This document shows, piece by piece, positions 33,399 to 43,341 of a stretch of DNA of 64,000 bases. Every line of letters starts with the position of its first letter. Positions within the stretch are counted from its first letter, which is position 1. The stretch lies in contig NZ_FREX01000002.1 of NCBI RefSeq assembly GCF_900143565.1, positions 496,001-560,000 of the forward strand, given 5' to 3'. The notes below the pieces were generated by a model. That model was not told the origin of the DNA. It saw only the letters and a list, made by a program, of their open reading frames with translations, and searched no databases. The translations under genes and the position numbers were made by a program. Origin of the DNA: Pseudovibrio sp. Alg231-02 (GTDB lineage: Bacteria; Pseudomonadota; Alphaproteobacteria; Rhizobiales; Stappiaceae).

Positions 33399-34313
33399 TT
33401 ACGCAGTCAAACCGCAAGCGATTTTCGTAGCAAGCTTTGCGTTGTTTTTAACAAGCGCAATGTTGGTTGCGAGGCTGCGGCCCTTGGTGCGCTCGAAAAT
33501 GTCTTGCAGCACGAATGGGGTGACTTCCTTGCCGGTGATGTTCTGCTCTTCTGCTGCCTGAATGGAGGCATCAATGAACACCTGCATTTCGTCAGACGGG
33601 ATTTCATCTTCAACAGGTACCGGGTTGGTGACGAGCATGCCGCCGTGGTCGCCAAATGTTTCGCGGAACTTGATGAGCTTGGAGATGTCTGAAGCATCGT
33701 CCAGGCTGTAAGGCGCTTTGATCTTTGAATCGCGGGACCAGAAAGCAGGCACGTTTTCACAATTGAAACCAATGACCGGCACGCCGCGTGTTTCCAGAAC
33801 TTCCAGTGTCTTTGGAATGTCGAGCAGGGCTTTTGCACCTGCGGAAACAACACAAACTGGAGTGCGGGACAGTTCATCCAGATCAGCTGAGATATCGAAG
33901 CTGGTTTCTGCGCCTTTATGGACACCGCCGATGCCGCCGGTTGCGAACACGCGGATGCCAGCTGCGTGTGCTGCCATCATGGTTGCAGCTACGGTTGTGG
34001 AGCCGTTTTTACCCAGTGCCATAGCGAAGGAAAGGTCTGCGCGGGAGCACTTCATGACGTCTTTGGCGTTTGCCAGTTCTTCCAGAGTGCTGTCTTCCAG
34101 ACCCACGTGAAGCTCGCCGTTCAACACAGCGATTGTCGCAGGGACTGCGCCACCGTCACGGATGATCTGTTCTACTTCGCGGGCAGTTTCAACGTTTTGT
34201 GGGTACGGCATGCCATGGGTAATGATGGTGGACTCCAGCGCAACAATAGGGGCGCCATTGCTCAGAGCATCTGCAACTTCTTTTGAATGATGGATTTTAA
34301 TTGAACTTCCCAT
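33399..34313 (-). CDS. psuG: pseudouridine-5'-phosphate glycosidase
   Basis: PsuG reversibly cleaves the C-C bond of pseudouridine 5'-phosphate to uracil and ribose 5-phosphate. The 304-residue protein has the family blocks PIVALESTIITHGMPYPQNVETA, TVAATMMAAHAAGIRVFATGGIGGVH and LPSGAKALLDIPKTLEVLET-type sequence. It follows the PfkB kinase gene after 32 bases; together they make a complete pseudouridine degradation pair. No nucleoside transporter is adjacent. Confidence 0.95.
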   Translation of the reverse strand: MGSSIKIHHSKEVADALSNGAPIVALESTIITHGMPYPQNVETAREVEQIIRDGGAVPATIAVLNGELHVGLEDSTLEELANAKDVMKCSRADLSFAMALGKNGSTTVAATMMAAHAAGIRVFATGGIGGVHKGAETSFDISADLDELSRTPVCVVSAGAKALLDIPKTLEVLETRGVPVIGFNCENVPAFWSRDSKIKAPYSLDDASDISKLIKFRETFGDHGGMLVTNPVPVEDEIPSDEMQVFIDASIQAAEEQNITGKEVTPFVLQDIFERTKGRSLATNIALVKNNAKLATKIACGLTA

Positions 34314-34345
34314 GGTTTTCCCAGTCTTTCGTATGTTGTTGGTGC

Positions 34346-35269
34346 TTAGGCATGTTCTAATAAACGAGCTTTAAGCGATTGGGGTGAAAGCGTTTCTGGC
34401 GCAGCGCCGGTCGCTTCCACTGTAATTGATGCAGAGGCAAGACCGCTTTGTACTGCTGAAACCGGGGCTTCATTGAGGCAACTTGCATAAAGAAAGCCTG
34501 CAATGAAGGCATCACCGGCACCGGTGACATCTACGGGAACAACAGAAAATGGAGTGTGCGAGCTTGTGCTGCCTGCACAGTGAAGAGCCAGTGGCTTGTT
34601 GGAATTGCTGACCAGAACAATTGGAATGCCCGCAGTTGCCAGCTTTTGAGCTAGTTCTTCTGCTGAGAATTCTCCTGGTTTGCACTCCAAAAGAGCTGTG
34701 GCTTCATCTGTGTTGGTAAAAAGAATGTCGATTTTTGAGAGGAGGGGACGCAGTTTTGGCGCTTTCGCAATCGAGACAGTGTCTGCTGCGAGAAGGCGAT
34801 GCTCCTTGGCATTGGCAAGTGAGAAAAGCGTTGCTTCTTCCAGATTGGTTTCACAGAGCCAGATATCGCAGTCCAGCAGAGCCTGCGGGATTGGATTTGC
34901 TTGTGAGAAACTTACCTTTGCTGTGATCTCACTGTCCGAAATAGCGGAGAACAATGTGCCATCCGGATTGTGAAGCGCCAGATAGGATCCTGTTCGACCG
35001 TCTGCGACAGTGGTGATACTGGAAGTATCAATCCCGCAGTCTGTCAGGCTTTTTGCGAGGAATGCTCCGTCTGCATCGTCCCCCAGACATCCATGCATTG
35101 TTGGTTGCATGCCCAGCCGGGCCATTGCGCGTGCAATGTTTGCTCCAACACCTCCAGCACGGGACATAATTTTCCCGGGTGTTGAGGTGTCCGGCTTGAA
35201 TGGTCGATCTGCATGGGCAATCCTGTCCAGATGGATTGCTCCGATTACTCCGACCTTTTTAGTGGACAT
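34346..35269 (-). CDS. psuK: PfkB-family kinase, probable pseudouridine kinase
   Basis: PsuK phosphorylates pseudouridine to the 5'-phosphate used by PsuG. The 307-residue protein has PfkB features: N-terminal GAIHLDRIAHADRP, RAGGVGANIARAMARLG, and the C-terminal signature PVDVTGAGDAFIAGFLYA with catalytic Asp in GAGD. The ATG at 35269 has GGAGGAG eight bases upstream; an upstream extension of 32 residues is rejected. Substrate is inferred from pairing with psuG, as PfkB kinases are hard to tell apart by sequence. Confidence 0.85.
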   Translation of the reverse strand: MSTKKVGVIGAIHLDRIAHADRPFKPDTSTPGKIMSRAGGVGANIARAMARLGMQPTMHGCLGDDADGAFLAKSLTDCGIDTSSITTVADGRTGSYLALHNPDGTLFSAISDSEITAKVSFSQANPIPQALLDCDIWLCETNLEEATLFSLANAKEHRLLAADTVSIAKAPKLRPLLSKIDILFTNTDEATALLECKPGEFSAEELAQKLATAGIPIVLVSNSNKPLALHCAGSTSSHTPFSVVPVDVTGAGDAFIAGFLYASCLNEAPVSAVQSGLASASITVEATGAAPETLSPQSLKARLLEHA

Positions 35270-35570
35270 AACCAATTCTCCTCCCGACATCGAAAGACAG
35301 TTGATATGCAATGTGGTTGGCCAAAGCAAGCTACGAGCAAATACAGACTGTGGGTGATGTATCAAAAGTGCATTTTGCTGTTTGATTCCAGAAGCGGTCC
35401 TCCAATCAGGTGTCGGGAAAAGTTATCTACATGTTGAACAATAGGAGAACGCATTGAAATTAATCTATTTTTATTAGTTAGTTATCAGGTATTGCGAAGT
35501 TGGAACAAAATGAGTACAAATAACTGACTTTGAAACTACGCGTCCATCGTGGAATAAGGGATGAGAACGT
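35270..35570. other. divergent psuK / recA promoter region
   Basis: This 301-base gap contains an SOS-like box (35503-35517) on the recA side. It is AT-rich near 35440-35500. No ORF or RNA gene was recognised. Confidence 0.55.
35503..35517. promoter_or_regulatory. LexA (SOS) box of recA
   Basis: GAAC, seven bases, GTAC. The alphaproteobacterial LexA site is GTTC-N7-GTTC, read on the other strand as GAAC-N7-GAAC, so this has one mismatch in eight specified bases. It lies 54 bases before the recA ATG, where autoregulated recA genes of relatives carry theirs. Confidence 0.6.
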
Positions 35571-36635
35571 ATGGCACAAACTTCACTTCGCCTTGTTGAG
35601 GGCAATCAGATGGACAAGAATAAAGCACTGGATGCAGCGCTTTCCCAAATTGAACGAGCCTTTGGTAAAGGCTCCATTATGCGCATGGGCCAGGGGCAGG
35701 CCGTAGAAATCCAGAGCGTCTCGACTGGTTCTCTCAGTCTTGATATCGGTCTTGGAATCGGCGGACTGCCAAAAGGGCGTATCGTTGAGATCTATGGACC
35801 TGAAAGCTCCGGTAAAACCACGCTGGCTTTGCACACAGTTGCCTGTGCGCAGCAAGGAGGCGGAATTTGCGCCTTTATTGATGCTGAACATGCGCTGGAC
35901 CCGATTTATGCACGCAAGCTCGGTGTGAATATTGATGACCTGCTCATCTCTCAACCGGATGCTGGTGAACAAGCGCTTGAGATCGCTGATACGCTGGTTC
36001 GCTCTGGTGCGATTGATGTGCTGGTGATCGATTCCGTTGCTGCGCTGACGCCAAAAGCTGAACTTGAAGGTGAGATGGGCGATTCGCTCCCTGGCCTGCA
36101 GGCTCGTTTGATGAGTCAGGCACTGCGCAAGCTGACCGCTTCCATTTCCAAATCCAACACCATGGTGATCTTCATCAACCAGATCCGCATGAAGATCGGT
36201 GTGATGTTTGGTTCGCCTGAGACGACAACTGGTGGTAACGCGCTCAAGTTCTATGCTTCTGTGCGTTTGGATATCCGCCGTATCGGTGCGATTAAAGATC
36301 GTGACGAAATTGTTGGTAACCAGACCCGCGTGAAAGTGGTGAAAAATAAGCTGGCGCCTCCATTCAAGCAGGTTGAGTTTGACATCATCTACGGTGAAGG
36401 CATCTCCAAAATGGGAGAATTGCTGGATCTTGGTGTGAAAGGCGGCATTGTTGAGAAGTCAGGTGCGTGGTTCTCCTACAACAGCCAGCGGCTGGGGCAG
36501 GGGCGAGAGAACTCGAAAACCTTCCTGAAAGAGAATCCTGAACTGGCGGATGAGATTGAACTTGCTATCCGACAGAATGCAGGTTTGATCGCTGAAGCGA
36601 TTGATGATCCGGAAAAAGCTGCGGAAAACCAATAG
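35571..36635 (+). CDS. recA: recombinase RecA
   Basis: RecA forms filaments on single-stranded DNA, catalyses strand exchange and triggers LexA self-cleavage. The 354-residue product has Walker [10 protein letters not shown], the [10 protein letters not shown] strand, loop L1/L2 segments ([32 protein letters not shown]) and the acidic C-terminal tail. The ATG at 35571 gives a normal N-terminus ([24 protein letters not shown]). It is monocistronic, with an SOS-like box upstream and a strong terminator after the stop. Confidence 0.98.
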   Translation: MAQTSLRLVEGNQMDKNKALDAALSQIERAFGKGSIMRMGQGQAVEIQSVSTGSLSLDIGLGIGGLPKGRIVEIYGPESSGKTTLALHTVACAQQGGGICAFIDAEHALDPIYARKLGVNIDDLLISQPDAGEQALEIADTLVRSGAIDVLVIDSVAALTPKAELEGEMGDSLPGLQARLMSQALRKLTASISKSNTMVIFINQIRMKIGVMFGSPETTTGGNALKFYASVRLDIRRIGAIKDRDEIVGNQTRVKVVKNKLAPPFKQVEFDIIYGEGISKMGELLDLGVKGGIVEKSGAWFSYNSQRLGQGRENSKTFLKENPELADEIELAIRQNAGLIAEAIDDPEKAAENQ

Positions 36636-36640
36636 AGTTT

Positions 36641-36672
36641 AGAGGGGCTGGATTTATCCAGCCTCTTTTTTT
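36641..36672 (+). terminator. recA terminator
   Basis: AGAGGGGCTGGAT pairs with ATCCAGCCTCT (36641-36665) with one bulge region, followed by seven T residues, immediately after the recA stop. Confidence 0.92.
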
Positions 36673-36825
36673 GTAGGGTTTTATGGACAGATTTGCTGCA
36701 TATGGCTAAAACGCGGCAGATACTAATTTTTTGTTGCATCGTTTTTGATGCGCATACCCTGCAATTTGGCGGCTGTGATTGTTGAAGTAGCTGCCCACTA
36801 GAAAACGAGACGGACATCAATACCT

Positions 36826-39486
36826 ATGAGTGGCGTCAACGAAATTCGGTCGGCTTTTCTCGACTACTTTGCAAAGAACGGACACGAAGTTGTTCCTTCC
36901 AGTCCACTGGTGCCACGCAATGATCCGACATTGATGTTTACAAATGCGGGTATGGTGCCATTCAAGAACGTATTCACCGGTTTGGAAAAACGGGATTACG
37001 TGCGTGCAACATCTTCGCAAAAATGTGTCCGCGCTGGCGGTAAGCACAACGATCTGGACAATGTTGGCTACACTGCGCGCCATCACACCTTCTTTGAAAT
37101 GCTGGGCAACTTTTCCTTTGGAGATTACTTCAAGGAAAACGCTATTGAGCTGGCATGGAATCTGATCACCAAAGAATACGGGCTGCCGGCTGACAAGCTG
37201 CTGATCACCGTTTATTCCGAGGATGATGAAGCCTTCAGGATCTGGAAGAAGCTGACCGGATTTGCTGATGAGAAGATCATCCGCATTCCAACCTCAGATA
37301 ACTTCTGGGCTATGGGTGATACAGGTCCTTGTGGCCCATGCTCCGAGATCTTCTACGATCACGGCGAACATATCTGGGGTGGCCCTCCAGGATCTCCTGA
37401 AGAAGATGGTGACCGCTTTATCGAGATTTGGAATCTCGTGTTCATGCAGTACGAGCAGCTGCCAGAAAAGCGCATTGATCTGCCTCGTCCGTCCATCGAT
37501 ACGGGCATGGGACTTGAGCGTTTTGCTGCGATTATGCAGGGCGTGCATAACAACTATGAGATCGACCTCTTCAAGGCGTTGATTGCGAGCTCTGAGCATC
37601 TCACTGGTGTTGAAGCTGTTGGCAAAGCGCAGGCGAGCCACCGGGTGATTGCAGATCACTTGCGGTCCATGGCCTTCCTGATTGCTGATGGTGTTCTGCC
37701 GTCCAATGAAGGCCGTGGTTACGTATTGCGCCGCATCATGCGCCGCGCGATGCGCCATGCAAACCTTTTGGGTGCACAAGAGCCGGTCATCTTCAAGATG
37801 CTGCCTACTCTGGTTCGTGAAATGGGTCAGGCGTTCCCTGAACTTCCACGTGCTGAAAAGCTCATTGAAGAGACAGTTCAGCTGGAAGAAAAGCGTTTCA
37901 TCAAAACTCTTGAGCGCGGCCTTGGCTTGCTGGAAGATGCAACCAGTTCTTTGGGCTCCGGTGATCAGCTTGATGGTGAAACAGCGTTTAAGCTGTATGA
38001 CACCTTCGGCTTCCCGCTCGATCTGACACAGGATGCATTGCGCAGCCGTGAGATTGCGGTTGATACCGATGGATTTAACACCGCCATGGAACGCCAGCGT
38101 GCTGAAGCGCGTGCGGCGTGGTCAGGTTCTGGCGATGCTGCAACTGATGCCATCTGGTTCTCCATCAAGGAGAAAGCAGGCGCGACTGAGTTCCTCGGTT
38201 ATGAGACTGAGAAGGCAGAAGGCGTTGTTTTGAACCTTGTGAAGGATGGCGAAGAAGTTACTTCTCTGAAGCAAGGTGAAGAGGGGTCTTTGATCCTTAA
38301 CCAGACACCGTTCTACGGCGAATCCGGTGGTCAGGTTGGCGACTGTGGTACCATGGTTGCAGATGGTGTTTCCCTTGCTGTCACCAACACGCAGAAGAAA
38401 GCTGACGGCCTGTTCGTCCATTTTGTTCGTGTTGAGAGCGGTGAAGTTAAGGTGGACGATGCGCTTGAGTTGGTTGTTGACCATTCTCGCCGCAGTGCTA
38501 TTCGTTCCAACCACTCCGCAACGCACCTGGTTCACGAAGCTTTGCGTGAAGTGCTTGGTACTCACGTTGCTCAGAAGGGCTCTCTGGTTACGCCAGAACG
38601 TCTGCGTTTTGACTTTTCGCATCCAAAGCCTGTCAGCGCTGAAGAAACGGTACGGGTTGAGGCTCTAGCCAACGAGATCGTGCTGCAAAACGGTGTCGTT
38701 GAGACTTCTTTGATGGAAGTTGATGAGGCGATCGAAGCTGGTGCGATGGCTCTCTTCGGTGAGAAGTATGGCGATGAAGTTCGTGTGGTTTCCATGGGTA
38801 CGGCAACCACTGGCGAGAAAGCTGGAAAGTCTTACTCCGTGGAACTTTGCGGTGGTACGCATGTGAAACGCACTGGCGACATTGGTCTTGTGACCGTTGT
38901 TTCTGAAGGTGCTGTTGCTGCTGGTGTTCGCCGTATCGAAGCGCTTACTGGTGATGAAGCACGTAAGTATCTGGCAGAGCAGGATGCGCTGATGCGTGAG
39001 AGTGCTGGTTTGCTTAAGGTTGCTGCAGCTGACGTTCCTGCTCGCATTGCAAGCTTGCTGGATGAGCGCAAGAAGCTTGAGCGTGAACTGACGGATGCGA
39101 AGAAGAAACTTGCGATGGGCGGTGGCAGCTCCGATGGGGATGCCGGTGTTACTGAAGCGGGTAAGTTCAAGCTTATGGCTCGTGTTCTTGAAGGCATCAA
39201 TCCGAAGGATCTCAAGTCTGTTGCCGATGAAGGCAAGACTGCGATTGGTTCCGGTGTTGTTGTGCTGATCAGCAAAGCGGAAGATGGAAAAGCTGCGATC
39301 GTTGTTGGCTCGACCAAGGATGTGAGTGAGACAGCCAGTGCGGTTGAGCTTGTTCGCATTGGTTCTGCTGCTCTTGGCGGGCGTGGCGGCGGTGGTCGTC
39401 CGGACATGGCGCAGGCTGGTGGCCCGGATGCAAGCAAGGCTGATGAGGCGATTGCTGCGATCAAGGCTCACCTTGAAACGCTTTAA
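36826..39486 (+). CDS. alaS: alanyl-tRNA synthetase
   Basis: AlaS charges tRNA-Ala and edits mischarged Ser/Gly. The 886-residue length is typical. Visible features are motif 1 region ([23 protein letters not shown]), motif 2/3 regions, the editing-site zinc ligands [13 protein letters not shown] (HxxxH) and [10 protein letters not shown], and the C-terminal DHHA1-like glycine-rich segment ([18 protein letters not shown]). It follows recA by 190 bases, a common alphaproteobacterial adjacency, and has its own terminator. Confidence 0.98.
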   Translation: MSGVNEIRSAFLDYFAKNGHEVVPSSPLVPRNDPTLMFTNAGMVPFKNVFTGLEKRDYVRATSSQKCVRAGGKHNDLDNVGYTARHHTFFEMLGNFSFGDYFKENAIELAWNLITKEYGLPADKLLITVYSEDDEAFRIWKKLTGFADEKIIRIPTSDNFWAMGDTGPCGPCSEIFYDHGEHIWGGPPGSPEEDGDRFIEIWNLVFMQYEQLPEKRIDLPRPSIDTGMGLERFAAIMQGVHNNYEIDLFKALIASSEHLTGVEAVGKAQASHRVIADHLRSMAFLIADGVLPSNEGRGYVLRRIMRRAMRHANLLGAQEPVIFKMLPTLVREMGQAFPELPRAEKLIEETVQLEEKRFIKTLERGLGLLEDATSSLGSGDQLDGETAFKLYDTFGFPLDLTQDALRSREIAVDTDGFNTAMERQRAEARAAWSGSGDAATDAIWFSIKEKAGATEFLGYETEKAEGVVLNLVKDGEEVTSLKQGEEGSLILNQTPFYGESGGQVGDCGTMVADGVSLAVTNTQKKADGLFVHFVRVESGEVKVDDALELVVDHSRRSAIRSNHSATHLVHEALREVLGTHVAQKGSLVTPERLRFDFSHPKPVSAEETVRVEALANEIVLQNGVVETSLMEVDEAIEAGAMALFGEKYGDEVRVVSMGTATTGEKAGKSYSVELCGGTHVKRTGDIGLVTVVSEGAVAAGVRRIEALTGDEARKYLAEQDALMRESAGLLKVAAADVPARIASLLDERKKLERELTDAKKKLAMGGGSSDGDAGVTEAGKFKLMARVLEGINPKDLKSVADEGKTAIGSGVVVLISKAEDGKAAIVVGSTKDVSETASAVELVRIGSAALGGRGGGGRPDMAQAGGPDASKADEAIAAIKAHLETL

Positions 39487-39512
39487 TACCGAACCAAAGA
39501 TCTAAGAGTTGC

Positions 39513-39545
39513 AAAGGGGGGATTTAATCTCCCCTTTATTTTTTG
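39513..39545 (+). terminator. alaS terminator
   Basis: AAAGGGGGGAT and ATCTCCCCTTT arms (39513-39537) form a hairpin followed by ATTTTTT, 26 bases after the alaS stop. Confidence 0.9.
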
Positions 39546-39675
39546 CCAGTTACTTTCGCAGGGTGCCTCTTTTTGCGGTTTGCGTGGGCCTGCAAAATGG
39601 TGAAGGGAGGTTTGTTGCTGTTGGGATTGCTTTATCTGTTTCTTCAAGTGCCCGGGAATTTTATTGGGGGCGTTG

Positions 39676-40851
39676 GTGGCACACTCCATCAAGTTGAAAG
39701 TTTATAATCTGCTGGAGCGCAGCAGTGCCGGTAACCGGCTTGCCAAGCAGATTGATGCGATTCTCATCATTTTTATTGTTGTGAATGTGGGACTTGCAGT
39801 CCTTGAGACGGAGCCAAGCATCGGAGAGGTGTATGTCTGGCAGATCTTTCTGCTGGACTTTATTGCAGGCTCAATCTTTGCCGTTGAATACCTGTTGCGG
39901 CTTTGGGTTTCAGACCTGCATCCTCCTTTAAGGAAATATGGTCCGCTCAAAGCACGTGCTGTTTATGCGATGCAGCCGCTCTCGCTGGTTGATTTTGTGG
40001 CTGTTCTGCCCTTCTGGCTTTCGTTGTTCTTCACCAGTATCAGTTGGAAATCGCTTGTTATTTTGCGTCTGTTGCGATTCTTGAAGATCGCGCGATACTC
40101 ACCTGCTGTACGCTCTCTTATTTCTGCAGTTGTTGCTGAGCAGAGGGCGATTGTTGGCAGTCTTGTGCTGATTTTCGGCGTTGCTCTCGTGTCTGCAACG
40201 CTGCTTTACAGCGTTGAACATGCCGCGCAGCCGGAGCATTTTGGTACTATTCCGAGTGCGTTGTGGTGGGCGTTTTCAACTCTCACTACGGTTGGTTATG
40301 GTGATGTTGTGCCTGTCACAGCGATGGGTAAAACCATTGCCAGTCTGGTGATGTTGATGGGGTACTGCCTGTTTGCGCTGCCAGTTGGAATTGTTGGCAC
40401 TGCGTTTGCGCGTGAGATCCATAGCAGAGATTTTGTGATCACCTGGGGTATGGTGGCCACCATACCGCTGTTTGAGCGCCTGTCTGCGATTGAGATCGCT
40501 GCAGTGACGGAGCTTTTACATTCGCACAGTGTACCTGCTGGACAAACCATTTGTGAGAAGGGCGAGGATGGAGACAGCCTTTACCTGATTGCATCTGGTG
40601 AAGTGGAAGAAGTGTTTTCTGACCACCGTATTTTACATGGTGAGGGTGAGCATTTTGGCGAGGCATCGTTGTTTGCTCACCGTAAGCGAACGGCCAGCGC
40701 TGTTGCGCGAACACCCGTTCAGCTCATGGTCCTCAAGATGGAAGACCTGCGCCGCTTCATGGACCGTAAACCGGCTATAGCAAAGAAGATCATTGATGAA
40801 GCCATTGATGAGCGGAAGAGCCGTCATACGGATGTGGAGTTCACTTCGTAA
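39676..40851 (+). CDS. cyclic-nucleotide-gated voltage-sensor K+ channel
   Basis: The 391-residue inner-membrane protein has six helices, an S4 with R/K every third position (RLLRFLKIARY, about 131-141), the K+ selectivity filter TTVGYGD (about 204-210), and a C-terminal cyclic nucleotide-binding domain with FGEASLFAHRKRTASA, including the phosphate-binding arginine region. It resembles the Mesorhizobium MloK1 type of channel. The GTG at 39676 is preceded by GGGGG at suitable spacing and is preferred to the TTG at 39664. Its 3' end overlaps the convergent phosphodiesterase gene by 11 bases. Confidence 0.9.
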   Translation: MAHSIKLKVYNLLERSSAGNRLAKQIDAILIIFIVVNVGLAVLETEPSIGEVYVWQIFLLDFIAGSIFAVEYLLRLWVSDLHPPLRKYGPLKARAVYAMQPLSLVDFVAVLPFWLSLFFTSISWKSLVILRLLRFLKIARYSPAVRSLISAVVAEQRAIVGSLVLIFGVALVSATLLYSVEHAAQPEHFGTIPSALWWAFSTLTTVGYGDVVPVTAMGKTIASLVMLMGYCLFALPVGIVGTAFAREIHSRDFVITWGMVATIPLFERLSAIEIAAVTELLHSHSVPAGQTICEKGEDGDSLYLIASGEVEEVFSDHRILHGEGEHFGEASLFAHRKRTASAVARTPVQLMVLKMEDLRRFMDRKPAIAKKIIDEAIDERKSRHTDVEFTS

Positions 40852-41821
40852 TCTGGCCTTGGATGTACGGTGCGAGCACTTCGATTTTGTCCGTCCAGAT
40901 GTATCCGTCGAAGTTATCTGGCACCGCAGCAAGTTGTTCCGGTGTGTCTATGCCGCCACCGACACCCTGTAATGTGAATGGGCCGGATGCGATGACCTCG
41001 CTGCCATATTCCTTGAGCCTTTGCTGGAACTTATGCGGCCAGCCCCAAATAGCCCATGTGTAATTTGAGGGAACGCCGATGACGGTGCCTCTACACTCTT
41101 GCGGGACGTAACCACTCCAGCCGAGAGCAATGTATGCTTTTAAGCAGGCTTTGGTTTGGCGTTTGTCGAAGCCTACGATTTCCTCCGCGCTGTCTGCAAT
41201 ACTCCAGGTGGGTACGGATGCCCCATAGACGCCCCAGACTTGCGCTTTCCACTCAGGGTGCTTGTCAAGCTTCTCCTGCAGGAGTTCTGCCGAGAGCAGT
41301 TCTTTCTCTTTGAAGTTGATCAGGAATTTCTTGCCGGGAAGAGCACGGAAAACCTCTTCAAGTTCTGGCATTGCACCTATGCCGGTTCCTCTTAGAGGGT
41401 AGGTTTCTCCGCCATCTGCGGTGTAGCCATAGGCGATGTCCAGTGCTTTGAGTTTTGCAAGTGAATGAGATCTGGTGATGCCCAGTCCATTGGTGCGGCA
41501 ATCCAGTGTCCAGTCATGAAAGACGGTAAGTTTGTTATCTGCGGTTGGATGTACATCCAGCTCGACAATATCTGCGCCAGCTTCGAATGCAGCCCGCATG
41601 GAGGCAATCGTATTTTCCAGAAAGGAATGGGTAGGCGTGTTAATGCGCTCTGCTGTGCACGTCTGGTTGGTCAACTCGTTGCGATGATAGGTCTGATGGA
41701 CCCCACGATGAGCAATGAATCTGGGTTTGCCGGATGGAGTTTGGCCTGAAAGCCATGAAGCGTTGTAGAGATAGACCCCAGCAAATGCGAGGAGGAGCAG
41801 CAGAACAATCTTTTTAAACAT
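40841..41821 (-). CDS. glycerophosphodiester phosphodiesterase
   Basis: The 326-residue protein hydrolyses glycerophosphodiesters to glycerol 3-phosphate and an alcohol. It has an N-terminal membrane or signal helix (FKKIVLLLLLAFAGVYLYNAS), the catalytic HRG (AHRGVHQ), the metal-binding ELDVHPT, and FHDWTLDCRTNG. It is probably periplasmic or membrane-anchored. The ATG at 41821 begins the hydrophobic helix directly; the upstream extension is rejected. Its stop lies inside the end of the K+ channel gene on the other strand. Confidence 0.9.
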   Translation of the reverse strand: MFKKIVLLLLLAFAGVYLYNASWLSGQTPSGKPRFIAHRGVHQTYHRNELTNQTCTAERINTPTHSFLENTIASMRAAFEAGADIVELDVHPTADNKLTVFHDWTLDCRTNGLGITRSHSLAKLKALDIAYGYTADGGETYPLRGTGIGAMPELEEVFRALPGKKFLINFKEKELLSAELLQEKLDKHPEWKAQVWGVYGASVPTWSIADSAEEIVGFDKRQTKACLKAYIALGWSGYVPQECRGTVIGVPSNYTWAIWGWPHKFQQRLKEYGSEVIASGPFTLQGVGGGIDTPEQLAAVPDNFDGYIWTDKIEVLAPYIQGQITK

Positions 41822-42034
41822 AAGAGGCGCCGGATTGGAAACAGTGACCGTCCGCCTAGGTTGAAAGCGTAATGTGTTCTCACTTAGGCGTTGTTTTGGC
41901 GTACTCAAGATTTCGGCATCGAGGGGCCGGTGAAGTCATGGAGAGCTTTGCGGCAATCAGGCAGATGCATGTTGAGATCTGGCGGGTCTGTTCGTCAGGG
42001 AACGCCAGAGTAACTGTTCCGCTCCCTGTGAGCC

Positions 42035-43156
42035 TTATTGGTCTGAAGCGCAGCTTAGGGTCACTTGCTTATCCGCGGGGGAGTAGAAGTAGTTGCAGTG
42101 TTCGAAAAACAGTTGACCGCTGTTAAATAGCATCGGACTAACTTCCTTATGCCCTAAGGACCATCTGGCGGATTGGCCAAGAGCCTGATCGTTCCCATAG
42201 CTTAGTGTCACCAGCGGTTCTTTGTTTTGCTTATTTACGTAAAGCTGCATCTCATAGTCTGACGTTTCAATCTGTCTGCTGGTAGGGCTGGTAGTGCAAC
42301 ACGGAGGCGTGGTCTCAGCTACTGAGACTATTCCATATGAAATACCAGTATCGGGGAGAACGCGGGCTGGTTGGGGACCGGTTGGCGGATAAACAACCTC
42401 GCCGTTGGACTTGCTTGTGATTGCAAAGGGGAGGACAGGTGCCACCAAAGCCGTTGGATTTGTTGGTGAGGCCGATAATGGAAGCGTAAGCGTGTTGCCC
42501 AGATTGGGGAGCGGGTTTTCAGTGGATGCCAGATAGACATCAATACTGCTGCTGTTTGAGTGCGTGCTTGTGAGGGCGTAATTCTGGTTCTCGAAAGGGA
42601 CGCCATTGTCGTCTACCAGATTTAGGAATGGGTTTGTGGGATTGGCTTGATCTGCATCCACCTGGGAAATGCCATGGGGACTGTCAAAACCAACACCCAT
42701 CATGAAAACCTTAGGATCGTGGTTACAGGCGGGAGCGGGTGTCTTTGAGCAGGTGGGCTTGTTCTTACTGTTTGGGCAATGCTGTACGGCGGCAAAGACC
42801 GGAAAGTTTTTGAGGTGTTTTGTAGGGGGCTTGCCGGGCGTTCCAAACGAGAGATCGCGATTGATTATGTATCCAGCATAAGTGTTCCCTGAGCTGGAGT
42901 AGGACAGGGTTGAGCAGGTGGAGCTGGCTTGTTCTTCAGCTGTGGGAATAAAAAAGCCAGCGGAGCCAACGATGCCAGTTGACCCTGTATCCATGACAAA
43001 GATCGAGTTCTTTTCTTCACCAGACAGGGTTGTGGTTTGTATTTCCAGCTGGAAGTACGACCCAATTTTCTTGGCGGTTATGGCGTCATTATCCTGAGCT
43101 TGAGAAAAGTCTGCCAATCCCGTGCCGAGCAGTAGCAGTAAGAGTTGTGGTTTCAT
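42035..43156 (-). CDS. secreted pepsin-like aspartic protease
   Basis: The 373-residue precursor has a signal peptide (MKPQLLLLLLGTGLADFSQA) and two catalytic Asp motifs: FVMDTGSTG with D56 and LPDTGISYG with D269. A FMMGVGFDSP segment (151-160) matches the position of the pepsin G-L-G motif, and the C-terminal QLFFEHCNYFYSPADKQVTL matches the pepsin family's final strand pattern. Ten or so cysteines suggest disulfides. Two-lobed pepsin-type enzymes are uncommon in bacteria. Activity is inferred from motif architecture. It is monocistronic, 184 bases upstream of the icd 3' end. Confidence 0.72.
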   Translation of the reverse strand: MKPQLLLLLLGTGLADFSQAQDNDAITAKKIGSYFQLEIQTTTLSGEEKNSIFVMDTGSTGIVGSAGFFIPTAEEQASSTCSTLSYSSSGNTYAGYIINRDLSFGTPGKPPTKHLKNFPVFAAVQHCPNSKNKPTCSKTPAPACNHDPKVFMMGVGFDSPHGISQVDADQANPTNPFLNLVDDNGVPFENQNYALTSTHSNSSSIDVYLASTENPLPNLGNTLTLPLSASPTNPTALVAPVLPFAITSKSNGEVVYPPTGPQPARVLPDTGISYGIVSVAETTPPCCTTSPTSRQIETSDYEMQLYVNKQNKEPLVTLSYGNDQALGQSARWSLGHKEVSPMLFNSGQLFFEHCNYFYSPADKQVTLSCASDQ

Positions 43157-43289
43157 CGACTGGATCCTTTTTGATTACGGTAGGGCCGTATTCGTGAAGG
43201 ATGCATTGTTCGGTACTCCCTTGATTTAAAGGGATCACTGGAATTTCAATCGGGTTGGCTGACTGGCCTACGCAATTGTTTCGCCCACA

Positions 43290-43316
43290 AAAAAAGGGTG
43301 CCCGGAGGCACCCTTT
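43290..43316 (-). terminator. icd terminator
   Basis: AAAAGGGTGCC and GGCACCCTTTT form a perfect stem with a four-base loop; on the reverse strand a run of T residues follows. It lies 26 bases after the icd stop. Confidence 0.93.
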
Positions 43317-43341
43317 TCATAAATCAGCGCTTTGACAGTAC

